A stretch of 64,000 nt of DNA from Bifidobacterium mongoliense DSM 21395 (GCF_000741285.1 NZ_JGZE01000013.1:16113-80112); one strand, 5' to 3'. Numbered from the stretch's first letter, positions 23,366 to 33,021 are shown. Translations and numbers: made by a program. Notes: generated by a model from the sequence alone, not told the origin.

Positions 23366-23572
23366 ATGTTCTGCAGTCATCGTGAGGTCATAGTGGCCGG
23401 ACAGAAGAAGAAGCTCTCCCTTACGAAGGGCATAGTTGGGGGTCTCGTACTCGGGCCGCTCGGAGCCGTCGCTGGTGGCGCCGGTCTCGGCAAGACCAAA
23501 ACACAGTTCGTATGTAACAAATGTGGTAAGACCTTCAGCAAACTTCCCCACGGGTCAACCATCGTAGGATGA
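23366..23572 (+). CDS. small zinc-ribbon protein with glycine-zipper
   Basis: A 68-residue protein from MFCSHREVIVAGQKKKLSLT. A Gly/Ala/Leu segment (GIVGGLVLGPLGAVAGGAGL) precedes a CNKCGKTF zinc pair. The hydrophobic glycine-zipper may insert in a membrane. A terminator follows immediately. Function unknown. Confidence 0.6.
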   Translation: MFCSHREVIVAGQKKKLSLTKGIVGGLVLGPLGAVAGGAGLGKTKTQFVCNKCGKTFSKLPHGSTIVG

Positions 23573-23580
23573 GACCACCG

Positions 23581-23603
23581 GCCTCGTTTCGGCGGGGCTT
23601 TTT
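23581..23603 (+). terminator. rho-independent terminator
   Basis: Stem GCCTCG with CGGGGC (one GT pair), loop TTTCGG, then TTTTT. Located 9 bases after the stop of the small zinc protein. Confidence 0.75.
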
Positions 23604-23625
23604 CATATAAGGGAATCGAGGAATC

Positions 23626-23826
23626 ATGAGGTTTGGAATGCGCACGCCGAGTCTGAAACGCTCGATCAAGGCTCGAACCACGTCGAAGTGGAAACGTCAG
23701 GCAAAGAAGACCATCATCCCCGGATACGGGAAGAAAGGCATGGGCTGGGTCAAGAACCCACGCAAAGCCGCGTACAACAAGGCCTACAGGAAGACAACGT
23801 TCAGCTTCTGGGATCTATTCAAATAA
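23626..23826 (+). CDS. small basic phage protein
   Basis: A 66-residue, very basic protein (MRFGMRTPSLKRSIKARTTS, then IIPGYGKKGMGWVKNPRKAA). Similar short basic proteins occur near the integrase in Gram-positive temperate phages. Probably nucleic-acid or host-factor binding. Confidence 0.7.
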   Translation: MRFGMRTPSLKRSIKARTTSKWKRQAKKTIIPGYGKKGMGWVKNPRKAAYNKAYRKTTFSFWDLFK

Positions 23827-23844
23827 CCGGATAGCGACAAGCCG

Positions 23845-24090
23845 TTGAAAGCCGTGTCTTTGACTGTTGCGGAATTAGATGCGTCGGGCAAGATTCTGCA
23901 AGAAACGTATCCGCAACTTGATAGTGATCTTCAGCCGGGGCAAAGCGCGGATCTCGAATATATCCTCGCCCCTGACGAGATTGCCAATACACAATCGGTA
24001 AAAGCGACGAAATTGTCCTGGATGCTTACTCAGGATGGTGATGGGTATCAAAATATCAGCGTAGACGCCCAACCAATAGCGCTGAAATGA
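23845..24090 (+). pseudogene. possible C-terminal remnant of an exported protein
   Basis: An 81-codon frame whose only start is TTG 23845 and which lacks a visible ribosome binding site. The sequence (VSLTVAELDASGKILQETYP, then QSADLEYILAPDEIANTQSV) reads like the beta-rich C-terminal domain of a secreted or surface protein. I treat it as a fragment left by recombination, but a functional short ORF is possible. Confidence 0.4.
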
Positions 24091-24209
24091 ATTAATTGAC
24101 CCCGCCAATCTTTAGGGGGATGCGCGGGGCCTGATGAAACGAGAATCAATGAGACTCGATCGCTTCGCCGTCCATCATAGCAGCGAAGCAGATGGACAGG
24201 AGCAACGGC

Positions 24210-25388
24210 ATGGCCAGCATACTCTCATATGAGACAAGCAAAGGAGTCCGGTACACGGTCCGTTACCGCAAACCCGACCATTCCCTTGCCAGAAAAAGCG
24301 GGTTTAGACGCAAGAGAGACGCCGAGGCATGGGTGGCGGAGCACGTGACCACTGCCATCCCCAAGGGACTCTACGTGGACCCGCGCCGTGGACGCATCAC
24401 CATCGGCGAGCTATACATGACCTGGTACACGACGCATGAGCCGCTGTGGAAGCCATCATGGTCGCACAGGGTCTCCATCGTGTGGAACACACATGTGAAA
24501 ACAGAATGGGAGCAGGTGCCGGTATCCGACGTTGATCCAGACGGGTTAAGACGATGGGTGGCTAGACTGTCATCCAAGCGCAGCGCCAGCACGACCCTCA
24601 AGGCGGTCAACATCATGCGTGGGATCCTCGACGACGCGGTCACTGACCGACGCATACCCTCGAACCCGCTGAACGGAGTTGAAGTCCCTAAACGTCACAG
24701 GAGAAAAATCAGGAGGATTTATCTTACAGCCTCACAGGTCATCGCATTCGCGGACGAATGTGCCAACGCTCAATCCATGGGCCGCGAGCGCAGGGCGTTG
24801 GTGTTGTTGTTGGGGTTTTGTGGGTTGCGTTGGGGTGAGGCTGCGGCGTTGCGTGTAGGGGATGTTGATTTTCGTGCGCATCGTGTGCGGGTTGCGTCGA
24901 GTTTGGTGCGTGTGGGTTCAGGGTATGTGCAGGGGGCTCCGAAGTCGTGGGAGACGCGGTCGGTTCCGTTGCCGCGTGTGGTGGAGTCGGCGTTGCGTGA
25001 GATCTGTGCCGGGCGGGGGAGTGTGGATCGATTGTTTTCTGATGCGTCGGGTGCGCCGATTCGTCCGCAGTCGGTGGGGGACAGGAGTAATAATCGTACG
25101 TGGTGGGTTTCGGCGTTGAAACGGTTGGGATACGCGTGGGATGATATGCCATCACCGCATGATCTAAGGCATACTGCGGCGAGTATCGCTGTGCATGCCG
25201 GGGCGAACGTCAAGGCACTGCAGCGGATGCTTGGTCATGCGAGCGCATCGATGACGTTGGACGTGTATGCAGACCTTTTTGATTCGGACCTTGATGATGT
25301 GGCCAGGATGGTGGATGCGACAGTGGATGTGGAGACTCACACCGATCGGAGTTTTTCTGTTGGTGTGCCTGCGGAAAATTGTGCCTGA
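24210..25388 (+). CDS. tyrosine-type integrase
   Basis: A 392-residue recombinase from ATG 24210 (AGGAG 7 bases upstream; an earlier ATG at 24192 has no good site). The N-terminal arm-binding part is basic (VRYRKPDHSLARKSGFRRKR). The catalytic residues are recognisable: GLRWGEAA (Arg about 207), KSWETRSVPL (Lys about 245), SPHDLRHTAAS (His/Arg about 317/320), MLGHASASM (His about 343) and LDVYADLF (Tyr about 353). It lies next to the tRNA-Val attachment site and mediates integration and, with an excisionase, excision. Confidence 0.95.
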   Translation: MASILSYETSKGVRYTVRYRKPDHSLARKSGFRRKRDAEAWVAEHVTTAIPKGLYVDPRRGRITIGELYMTWYTTHEPLWKPSWSHRVSIVWNTHVKTEWEQVPVSDVDPDGLRRWVARLSSKRSASTTLKAVNIMRGILDDAVTDRRIPSNPLNGVEVPKRHRRKIRRIYLTASQVIAFADECANAQSMGRERRALVLLLGFCGLRWGEAAALRVGDVDFRAHRVRVASSLVRVGSGYVQGAPKSWETRSVPLPRVVESALREICAGRGSVDRLFSDASGAPIRPQSVGDRSNNRTWWVSALKRLGYAWDDMPSPHDLRHTAASIAVHAGANVKALQRMLGHASASMTLDVYADLFDSDLDDVARMVDATVDVETHTDRSFSVGVPAENCA

Positions 25389-25463
25389 TTTGTGCCTGAT
25401 TATGTGTTTCGTGGGTTCACGGAGACAGTGGAAGTGTTGGAATCATTGGGCTGAGGGGTTTGT

Positions 25464-25536
25464 GGGCGATGAGGGGCTCGAACCCCCGACATCCACCGTG
25501 TAAAGGTGGCGCTCTAGCCAACTGAGCTAATCGCCC
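25464..25536 (-). tRNA. tRNA-Val (anticodon UAC), prophage attachment site
   Basis: A 73-base cloverleaf on the minus strand: 5' GGGCGATTAGCTCAGTTGG, anticodon loop TTTACAC with TAC, T arm GGGGGTTCGAGCCCC, and acceptor ending CGCCC. The CCA is not encoded. The integrase stop lies 75 bases from the 3' end, so the attR/attB core is probably the 3' half of this gene. Confidence 0.95.
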
Positions 25537-25807
25537 GCACCGCATCAGTGTAGCCCATCGCAGGACCGCGACGCACGCAGTGGCGCCGATCGGCGAGGGG
25601 AGGTGTACGGGTTTGGGCGAGAATCGGCATGCATATGTCCGTGGGGCGCAGGAGGGGACGGAACAGGGCAAAGTGTGGGCGTCGGCAGGAACGAAACAGG
25701 GCCGCGCCGGTCTTCACCCACGGAACGCGCATCGCTGCGTGGGCCCCAGCGTCTGAGTAATCGCGTACAGTGAGGGTCGATATATTGTGTTGAGGAGGTC
25801 AGGTTCC

Positions 25808-26524
25808 ATGGCTCATAAACCCGAAGACGAGCGGGATGCGTTCGGCATAGCACGTGTCGGCAAGCGCAAGTGGGGATACGACGTCGCTCAGGTGGACGCT
25901 TTTCTCGAACGGGCGCATTCCCTGTACGAGGGTGAGGGTGCGCAACTGACATCCAAGGACATCCAGGGTGCGTCTTTCGATATGCGGCGTGGTGGCTATG
26001 AATACAAGCAGGTCGATGCCGCGCTTGACCGCCTGGAACGGGCCGTGGTCGACAAAAAGACCGCATGGGAGATCTCGCAGGGCGGTCGGGTCGCTTCGCG
26101 AGCCAAGATCGAGGCGTTGTTCGCCCAGGTGGCCGAGCATGCGCAGCGATCCATGGGCGAACGGTTCGCACCCGGCAAAGCCAAGATGCCGTCGTATGAC
26201 CGTGCTCAGGTCGACGCCGCCGTCGACCGCATCGTGGCCCATGTGTCGTCCGAGCTGCAAGCCATGGACACCGCATATGAGGAGCCTCAGCATCATGACA
26301 CCGATGACCAGGGCGTGAGTGCCGCCTCTGTGTCGCACGAGGTCTTCACTCAACGCAAGGGCAAGAAGGGTTACGACGAGCGCCAGGTCGATTACTACCT
26401 CAGCGTATGTACGCATCTGCTTACGAGGCTCGAATCCTTCGCGCGGGTCTCGGGATACGACGAGTCCGCCGTTTCGTCTGCGTTGGCACGGGCCACAGGT
26501 GCCGGTGCTGGTGGCGGCGCGTGA
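25808..26524 (+). CDS. DivIVA-repeat cell envelope protein
   Basis: A 238-residue protein with four spaced copies of the DivIVA-like motif GY..xQVDxxLxR: at about residues 23 (GYDVAQVDAFLERA), 63 (GYEYKQVDAALDRL), 129 (SYDRAQVDAAVDRI) and 189 (GYDERQVDYYLSV). The C-terminus becomes Ala/Gly-rich and overlaps the next gene by GTGA. It probably acts in polar growth or division scaffolding. Four repeats in a protein without a long coiled coil are unusual. Confidence 0.8.
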   Translation: MAHKPEDERDAFGIARVGKRKWGYDVAQVDAFLERAHSLYEGEGAQLTSKDIQGASFDMRRGGYEYKQVDAALDRLERAVVDKKTAWEISQGGRVASRAKIEALFAQVAEHAQRSMGERFAPGKAKMPSYDRAQVDAAVDRIVAHVSSELQAMDTAYEEPQHHDTDDQGVSAASVSHEVFTQRKGKKGYDERQVDYYLSVCTHLLTRLESFARVSGYDESAVSSALARATGAGAGGGA

Positions 26525-28224
26525 CCCCTGCGCTCGCCGGGGTGGTGCTCGCCGCGGTGTCGACGGCGGTCCGGCTGATCCATGCCGTGCCCTCACCCGA
26601 CCAGATCACCCAGAACTACGATTCCGTGTTCCACGACAACATCGTCGCGCGCATCATCGTCACCGGGCAGGCCTCGTCGCTGCATGCCCTGCCCCCGATC
26701 CGCGACGTCTACCCGATCGCCTTCCAACAGTTCGCCGCACTCGGTGCGCTCGCCGTACGCGGCACGACCGCCGCGGCCGCGATCACCAGCGCCTGGCTGG
26801 TCTTTGCGGCGCTGTTGTGGCCCACCGCCGTGCTGTTCCTCGTGCGTCGCATCTGCGGGGCCCATGCGATCACCGACTTCCTCGCCCCTCTACTGGCTGC
26901 GGTATGCGCCGCAGGGCCCTTCCTGCTCCTTGATTGGGGCACGTTGTACTCCATGTTCGCCGGCAATGTGGTGCTGCCCGTATCCCTCGGCCTCGTGTGG
27001 ACGTGGTGCGCCAGCGGTTGGAAGCGCGGTGTGCGCGACGCGGGGCTGGGCTTGGTTTGGATCGCCGTGGCCGTGCTGGCCGTCTCCCTATGCCACTTCC
27101 GTGTCATGATGACCGGGCTGCTGCTCGCCCTGCCCGTGCTAGTCGTGTGGGTGTTCGATGTGCTGCGCGCCGTGCGCCGGTCGTCGAAGGCCCTGTTCCA
27201 TGCGCTGATCGTCGGGGGCGCGCTGGTTATCGCTGCGGTGCTCGCGCTCGGCGTTCGGGTCTTCGTGCTGATGTATCTGCGTGGTGTGGATCGGCCCATC
27301 GCCGCCCACCTCAATGGCGGGCCGGCGCAACCCACGGAGCATATTCCCTCGGCGATCATGCGGTTCCTGCTCGGCCGCCCGATCGACTCCTCCAACACGC
27401 CTTTGGCCGTCTTCTGGCCTGTCGCGGTGCTGATCGTCGGGGCGCTGATCGTGGCTCTGGTGGTGCACAGCCGCGAGTCGTTGATGCTGGTCGCATCGTT
27501 CGTGCTGCTCGGCGTCATCTTCGTCAGCAGCGCCGGTACGCATGCCGACTGGGCGAAGGTCCTCACCGCGCTGTGGTACAAGGATCAGCGGCGGCCCTTC
27601 GCCGCCTGGCCCATCGTCGCCGCCGCCCTCATCTGCTGGGCGGTCGGCCATCTCGTGACCACATACGGTGCCCGGTGCGTCGCCCGACGGCCGTGGACGC
27701 GGTCCATCGTCGCCGTGCTCGTCGTGGCGTTCGCCCTGATGGCCTGCGCGATCAACCCCCAGCTGGACGGCATGGGTCGTGCGGTGGGGCGCACATATGG
27801 GTTCGCGGCCGGCGACGCCGATTCCCCCATGCTTTCGCGTGACGAATACCTCATGCTCAAACGCATGAGCGCGCTGGTGCCCGAAGGCGAGCGGGTGGTG
27901 TCGGATCCGTGGAACGGCAGTGGATTCCTGCTCGCCGTGGGTTGGCGTACGCCGTTCTACCCGCATCTGAGCATGATGTGGGACCATGATCACGACTACC
28001 TGGCCCGCAATCTGCATGCCATCGACACCGACCCCGAAGTGTGCGCGATCATCCAACGCAACGACTTGCGCTGGTATCTCGACATGGGCGGGTCCTTCGC
28101 CCCCCACGACCCCCAGCACGTCATGTTCGACGGTATGCGCCCGGTGCCCGGGGCCATGGAACCCGTCGCCCGCCAGGGGAGGGCCGTGCTCTACCGCATC
28201 GTCGCGTGTGGGATGCCGCGCTAG
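26521..28224 (+). CDS. polytopic membrane protein (DUF6541/glycosyltransferase-like)
   Basis: About 567 residues from GTG 26521, which overlaps the upstream TGA (GTGA). It has around ten TM helices, an extracellular region with SPDQITQNYDSVFHDNIVAR, and a soluble C-terminal domain (VVSDPWNGSGFLLAVGWRTP, then HDHDYLARNLHAIDTDPEVC). This layout resembles DUF6541 and membrane glycosyltransferases of actinobacteria. The N-terminus starts inside the membrane domain, so the gene may be 5'-truncated or fused through the upstream overlap. Confidence 0.62.
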   Translation: MTPALAGVVLAAVSTAVRLIHAVPSPDQITQNYDSVFHDNIVARIIVTGQASSLHALPPIRDVYPIAFQQFAALGALAVRGTTAAAAITSAWLVFAALLWPTAVLFLVRRICGAHAITDFLAPLLAAVCAAGPFLLLDWGTLYSMFAGNVVLPVSLGLVWTWCASGWKRGVRDAGLGLVWIAVAVLAVSLCHFRVMMTGLLLALPVLVVWVFDVLRAVRRSSKALFHALIVGGALVIAAVLALGVRVFVLMYLRGVDRPIAAHLNGGPAQPTEHIPSAIMRFLLGRPIDSSNTPLAVFWPVAVLIVGALIVALVVHSRESLMLVASFVLLGVIFVSSAGTHADWAKVLTALWYKDQRRPFAAWPIVAAALICWAVGHLVTTYGARCVARRPWTRSIVAVLVVAFALMACAINPQLDGMGRAVGRTYGFAAGDADSPMLSRDEYLMLKRMSALVPEGERVVSDPWNGSGFLLAVGWRTPFYPHLSMMWDHDHDYLARNLHAIDTDPEVCAIIQRNDLRWYLDMGGSFAPHDPQHVMFDGMRPVPGAMEPVARQGRAVLYRIVACGMPR

Positions 28225-29192
28225 CGTTCGACGGCACTCGGTTCAACGGTTCTGATGGCCGCGACGACCTCCGGATTGCCCGCCAGCAGCACGGCGTTGC
28301 TCCGTGGGTTCGTGCCGAGGCCTTCCCGCAGGCCGCGCCCAAGGCAGGAGAACGTCAGTTTTCGGTCGTGCGAGCGCATGATGGTCAGCGCCCATCGGCG
28401 CAGGGTCTTGAGCAGCAGTTCGGCGTATTCCGCCGGCGTGAAATTGCCGCCCGAGTGGCGCAGCACCCAGCATTTGTTGCGCACTTCGTAGAAGAACCGT
28501 GGGCCCGGGTCGGCGTCGCTTGAGCCGAACACCTTGGTCTTGTGCACCACTTCGCTGTCGGGCACGTAATAGCCCGTGGCCCGCCTCAGCAGCCGGGTGG
28601 TGAACTCGTAGTCGTCGTTCCACAGGAAGAAGGCGCTGCGCGGCAGGGCGTGCGCGGCGCGTATCGCGCGGGCGCTGAGCAGGCAGGAGACGAACGACAG
28701 GGATCGCACCTGATAGGCGCCGGCAGAACGGACAAGGTGCCGCCCGCCCAGCGCCAGCCAGGTCCGCTCTCGCGGCTTGTTCATGAGGTGTTCTCGGCCA
28801 TCGGTCCACACGGCCTTTGATCCCAGGGCCGCCGGCCAGACGGCGTTGCGCTCGCGCGCCTCCTCGCCGGCTTCGAGCAGTCGCTCCAGGGCGGTGGGGG
28901 TGGGCACGGTGTCGTCGTCCATGAGCCATACGTGCGTCGTGTCGTTCGACCCTAGGGCCAGGGCGATGCCTGCGCAGAACCCGCCGGCGCCGCCCACGTT
29001 ATGGTCCAGCACGGTGATCTCGGGCTTGAGTGGATGTGCGCGGGCGACCGCCACCGCGCCGTCGGTGCTCGCGTTGTCGATGAGGATGACGCGGTCTGGG
29101 CGGCGCGTCTGCGTGTACAGCCCGTCCAGGCATTCACGCAGCAGGCCGGCACGGTTGTAGGACACGACCACGGCGGTGACGGAGATCAGCAT
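28221..29192 (-). CDS. family 2 glycosyltransferase, galactofuranosyltransferase-like
   Basis: A 323-residue GT2 protein from MLISVTAVVVSYNRAGLLRE at 29192. The signature is AVVVSYNRAGLL, then LIDNASTDG, VWLMDDDTVPT (DxD-type) and FFLWNDDYEF, with FSCLGRGLREGL near the C-terminus. The WND/DDD pattern is common in galactofuranosyl and rhamnosyl transferases of envelope polysaccharides. It converges with the polytopic membrane gene (4-base overlap). Confidence 0.82.
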   Translation of the reverse strand: MLISVTAVVVSYNRAGLLRECLDGLYTQTRRPDRVILIDNASTDGAVAVARAHPLKPEITVLDHNVGGAGGFCAGIALALGSNDTTHVWLMDDDTVPTPTALERLLEAGEEARERNAVWPAALGSKAVWTDGREHLMNKPRERTWLALGGRHLVRSAGAYQVRSLSFVSCLLSARAIRAAHALPRSAFFLWNDDYEFTTRLLRRATGYYVPDSEVVHKTKVFGSSDADPGPRFFYEVRNKCWVLRHSGGNFTPAEYAELLLKTLRRWALTIMRSHDRKLTFSCLGRGLREGLGTNPRSNAVLLAGNPEVVAAIRTVEPSAVER

Positions 29193-29277
29193 GGTTCCCA
29201 GTATAAGTGCCGGCATCGGTGTGCGCCGGACAGGGCACTGCTGCGTCGCTCCATCGTGCGACAGTGTGCGATTTCCC

Positions 29278-31742
29278 TCATCGGGCCGTGAGGAACGAGG
29301 TGTCCTTGAGGTAGTGCTTGCCCACGCTCAGGTCGTACTGGATGAGCCGGTAGTCGCGCAGCATGCGTTGGGCCTCCGGGGTGAGGTCCTTCGGCGCCAC
29401 CTGTTCTCCCGCGGCGTTGAGATACACGGGTTTGCCGTCACTGTGGCCGCTCGCGGCGGGGATCGACATGGCGGGGATCTGCGCATGCATGGCGGTGAGG
29501 AAAGCCAGGTACGGCGAGACCTTGGCGTTCATGTGCTGCGCGGCCTGGGCCATGAAGTAGTTCGACGAGGTGTACCGGGCAGCGTCGTCCGGCAGTTTGG
29601 CAGTGTGCGAAGGCGAAGCGGCGTTCGACCAGATGAAGTAATCCGATTCATGCAGGCCGAGCACGTTGTCCGGATTCGCATATGCCGTCGGGTAGATGCC
29701 CGGCAGGTGATCGCCGTAGAAGATCACCGTGACCGGATGGTCGACCTGGTCGAGTTGCGTGAGCAGTTCGGCGGTGGCGTCATCGGTGTGCTGCACACCC
29801 TTCGCGTACGTCTGCACATCCGCATGTTCGGCATCCGTGAGGGCTTGCGAGGTGTCGGCCTGCTTGAACTGATTGTTGTCGTACCAATCGTTGTAGGGCA
29901 TGTGGTTCTGCATGGTGACGACTTGCTGGAACTGGCTGGGGTCACTGCCGTGGTTGAGACGCGAGAGGACCTGCTGGTACGTGCATTGGTCGGAGACATA
30001 CCACGCGCGGTCAATCGGTGAGCAGCCGGTGATCTTGTGCTCGCCGTTTAACGTCCAGAACTGCGAGAAGCCGAACTTCTTGTAGTTCCGGGCACGGAAA
30101 TACATATTGTCCATGAAGGTGTGCGTGGCCTGCGATGCCGTGTCGCCGTGCTTGGCGTTCCACATCTGGTTGAAGGTTGCCACCCAGCGTTCCTGCGGCA
30201 CGAGCTGCTGGTAGGCGATGGTCAGCGATGGGTTGTAATTGGCCATCGCCAGACCGGTGAGCGCCTGGTACTCCATATTGGCCGTGCCGCCGCCGTAGCC
30301 GGTGGAGAGCATGTAGCCCGAGGTGGTGGCGCCCTTGATGGCGCGGATTTTGGGCATCGGGTCCTCGCTGAACGATACGCCGGGCACCCGTGTGGGATCC
30401 GAGAATGATTCGGAGAGGATGAGGATGACGGTGCTGTCGGTGAGGTTGCCGGATCGAGTGGCGTTGACGGTGTCGGCTTCGTGCGCATAGCGCTGCGCAA
30501 TCTGCGCCATGGCCTTTTGGTCGTAGCCTTCGGGCTTGTCCATCGCATTGGTGTGGGCCAGCCGAAGGAACGTCATGGCCGGGCCATTGGTGGCGGCATC
30601 TCCCCAGCCATCCCAGAGATGGGGCTCGTCTCCGAAGGATGCGGCCATGCGTGCCGACCAAGAGTCAGGTGAACTTAAGTTCCACGTGAAAGAGAACAAG
30701 AAGACGATGGTGCTGAGCACGGCGGTCAGACGGGTCAGGTTGCCGGCGATATGCTTCGGACCGGCGAAGGCTTGCGCCAGTAAGTGGGGATGAACGCCTG
30801 ACGGGCATCAAGGAACTGCAGGGCGATGCAGGCCGCCAGGAACACGGCGAGCCAGGCGATGGCAGTGCGGACCTGTTGTAATCCGTCCTGGGGGATGAAG
30901 GTGAGAATGTCGCCGGTGTTGCCGCCTGTGAGAAAGTTGAGATCTGCAGAGAGTATTGGTTCTTTGCGTATTTGGATCTTGAATTTGCTTGCCACCGCGT
31001 ATATGGCCATCACGATGCCGTATACCGCGGTTGCCACCCAGAAGCGGTTGATGAGGGCAATCACTGCTGCGTAGACAATCGCCAGAATCAGCAGATTGAG
31101 CAGGAACTGGTAACGGTGGGTGAGCCAGGTCTGTGTTACGAATACAGTGAGTTGCCCCCGAATGCTTTGTGCGGCACGTGTCGCCTCATCCACCTGGGCG
31201 TCGGGCGCGTAACTTGGTTCGACGTACACGCTGCTTTGAATCGCCAGGGTGGCGGCGAGGGTCATGAGCACGAAGACGACGAGGTACAGCACATAGGAGT
31301 AGCGGGGCCGACGGGACCACACGGCACTGATGCCGGAGGCGGCGTGCATGCTCCACGCCCGCAGCGTGGCCAGCAATGGTGCGGCGGACGGCGGGATGAT
31401 CGCGGGCATGCCGTCGTCGCCGGTGCCGACCGGGAGGGCCGTCCCATCGATGGTGTCGGATTCCGTCGGTGCCAGGCCTTGCGACCTGCCGTCGACGATA
31501 TGCCGAGTCGATGAGACCCTGCGATGCACGATGCGTCTGCCGGCTTGTGCGTGGCGGATGCGCCGATGGGAGGTCGGAGTTGGTGTCGGTGCAGGTGAGG
31601 GGGTGGTGGTGTCGCCATCGAAAGCGTCATCAGTGTCTGCCGGCGTGATGCCCCCCGGAACGGGTGTCATATGGTGGGGTGGACGGTGATAATGGCGCAT
31701 CATAGTGCCGCGTGGCTTCCTTGGTAGGTCTTCGGTGATCAA
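29278..31742 (-). pseudogene. LTA synthase-like phosphoglycerol transferase, frameshifted
   Basis: Two adjacent frames encode one protein. 30735-31742 holds a Pro/Thr-rich N-terminus and about five TM helices (ending ...FIPTYWRKPS). 29278-30720 holds the extracellular sulfatase-fold domain (VILILSESFSDPTRVPG, then GGGTANMEYQALTGLA with the catalytic Thr, and VIFYGDHLPGIYP). The frames are one base out of register between about 30735 and 30810. Restoring one base gives a continuous LtaS-type enzyme of the teichoic acid / polyphosphoglycerol pathway. This could be genuine inactivation or a sequencing error. Confidence 0.8.
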
Positions 31743-31857
31743 TACCCCACTACCTTAGGGACATGCGGCGACGCCGACCATGATGGCCTTGCCGCATGTC
31801 TCGCCGATGCGGTTGCGTCGGCGACGCGGGGGAGATGCCCGGATCGGACCGCTCCGA

Positions 31858-32952
31858 TCAGTGCCCCTGCCGCAGGTAGCGCCTCTCGGTGCCCTCCTTG
31901 TCGCCGCGCCACCACGACTCGTGATCGGCGTACCAGCGGATCGTCTCCTCCAGGCCCCTGGCGAAATCGGTGTGCTCCGGATGCCACTGCAGGTCCCGCT
32001 TGAGTTTCGTGGCAGCCAGGGCATAGCGACGGTCCGCGCCGGGGCGGTCCGTGACATGTTCGAAGTCGTCGGCAGGACGCCCCATGACTTGGAGGATGCC
32101 GCCCAGTACCTCCAGGTTGCTGCGCTCGCCGTCGGCGCCGACGATGTAGGTCTCGCCGATCGCACCGCGGGTGAGGATCGCCCAGACGGCCGAGCAGTGG
32201 TCCGCCACATGGATCCAGTCGCGTATCGCCCGGCCGTCGCCGTACAGACGGGGCCGTCTGCCGCACAGGATGTTGGTGATCTGTCGGGGAATGTACTTCT
32301 CCACATGCTGGTAGGGGCCGTAGTTGTTGCTGCAATTCGAGATCGTCGTGCGCAGGCCGTAGGTCCGGTGCCAGGCGCGCACGAGATGGTCGGCCGCCGC
32401 CTTCGATGCCGCATAGGGGCTCGAAGGACGGTAGGGACTCTCCTCGGTGAACCGTGTGGCGCGGGACGGGTCGGTGTCGGGGTCCGGGGATTCGCCGGGA
32501 AGCGGCAGATCGCCATAGACCTCGTCGGTGCTGATGTGGTGGAAGCGCAGGTCGTGGCGGCGCGCGGCCTCCAGCAGTACATGGGTGCCGAGCACATTGG
32601 TGCGCAGGAAGGGCGTCGCATCCGCGATCGCGTTGTCATTGTGCGATTCGGCCGCGAAATGGACGATGGCGTCGACCGGCGGCACGCCGCGCCCAACCAT
32701 GCCGCCGGTCGGGCTTGCCAGCGATTCGACCAACGCCGCATCGCAGATGTCGCCGCGCACGAAGGTGAGTTGGTTGTTCGGGACTCCTTCGAGACTCTCG
32801 CGTTTGCCCGCGTAGGTCAGCAGGTCGAGTACGGTCATATGGGTCTCGGGATGGTGCTGGGCCACCCAGTGGACGAAGTTCGCGCCGATGAATCCGGCAC
32901 CACCGGTCACAAGGATGTGACGGGGCCGCCAAGGCTCGCTGCAAGCGTTCAT
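31858..32952 (-). CDS. rmlB: dTDP-glucose 4,6-dehydratase
   Basis: A 364-residue short-chain dehydrogenase/reductase. NAD binding is shown by ILVTGGAGFIGANFVHWV; the catalytic region by HHISTDEVYGDLPLPGE and YAASKAAADHLVRAW (Tyr-x3-Lys). The dehydratase motifs NCSNNYGPYQ and IRDWIHVADH are present. It converts dTDP-glucose to dTDP-4-keto-6-deoxyglucose for rhamnose and related sugars in the envelope. The partner rml genes are not in this window. Confidence 0.95.
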   Translation of the reverse strand: MNACSEPWRPRHILVTGGAGFIGANFVHWVAQHHPETHMTVLDLLTYAGKRESLEGVPNNQLTFVRGDICDAALVESLASPTGGMVGRGVPPVDAIVHFAAESHNDNAIADATPFLRTNVLGTHVLLEAARRHDLRFHHISTDEVYGDLPLPGESPDPDTDPSRATRFTEESPYRPSSPYAASKAAADHLVRAWHRTYGLRTTISNCSNNYGPYQHVEKYIPRQITNILCGRRPRLYGDGRAIRDWIHVADHCSAVWAILTRGAIGETYIVGADGERSNLEVLGGILQVMGRPADDFEHVTDRPGADRRYALAATKLKRDLQWHPEHTDFARGLEETIRWYADHESWWRGDKEGTERRYLRQGH

Positions 32953-33021
32953 ACCTCCATCCTACGGCTTGGAACGATATGCAATCTGCGCACTATCTCT
33001 ACGCCGATGCGGAGTGGGTCG

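Noticed and set aside
27139..28119. 326-codon minus-strand ORF in the polytopic gene
   Set aside because: Composition is His/Gly-rich antisense sequence; no domain.
30720..30735. Programmed frameshift in the LTA-synthase-like gene
   Set aside because: No slippery heptamer in the correct phase was found between 30735 and 30810; deletion or error is simpler.
31780..33021. Plus-strand extension of the mevalonate kinase frame to 31780
   Set aside because: It is antisense to rmlB, which has full family motifs; the kinase starts at 33022 with its own ribosome site.
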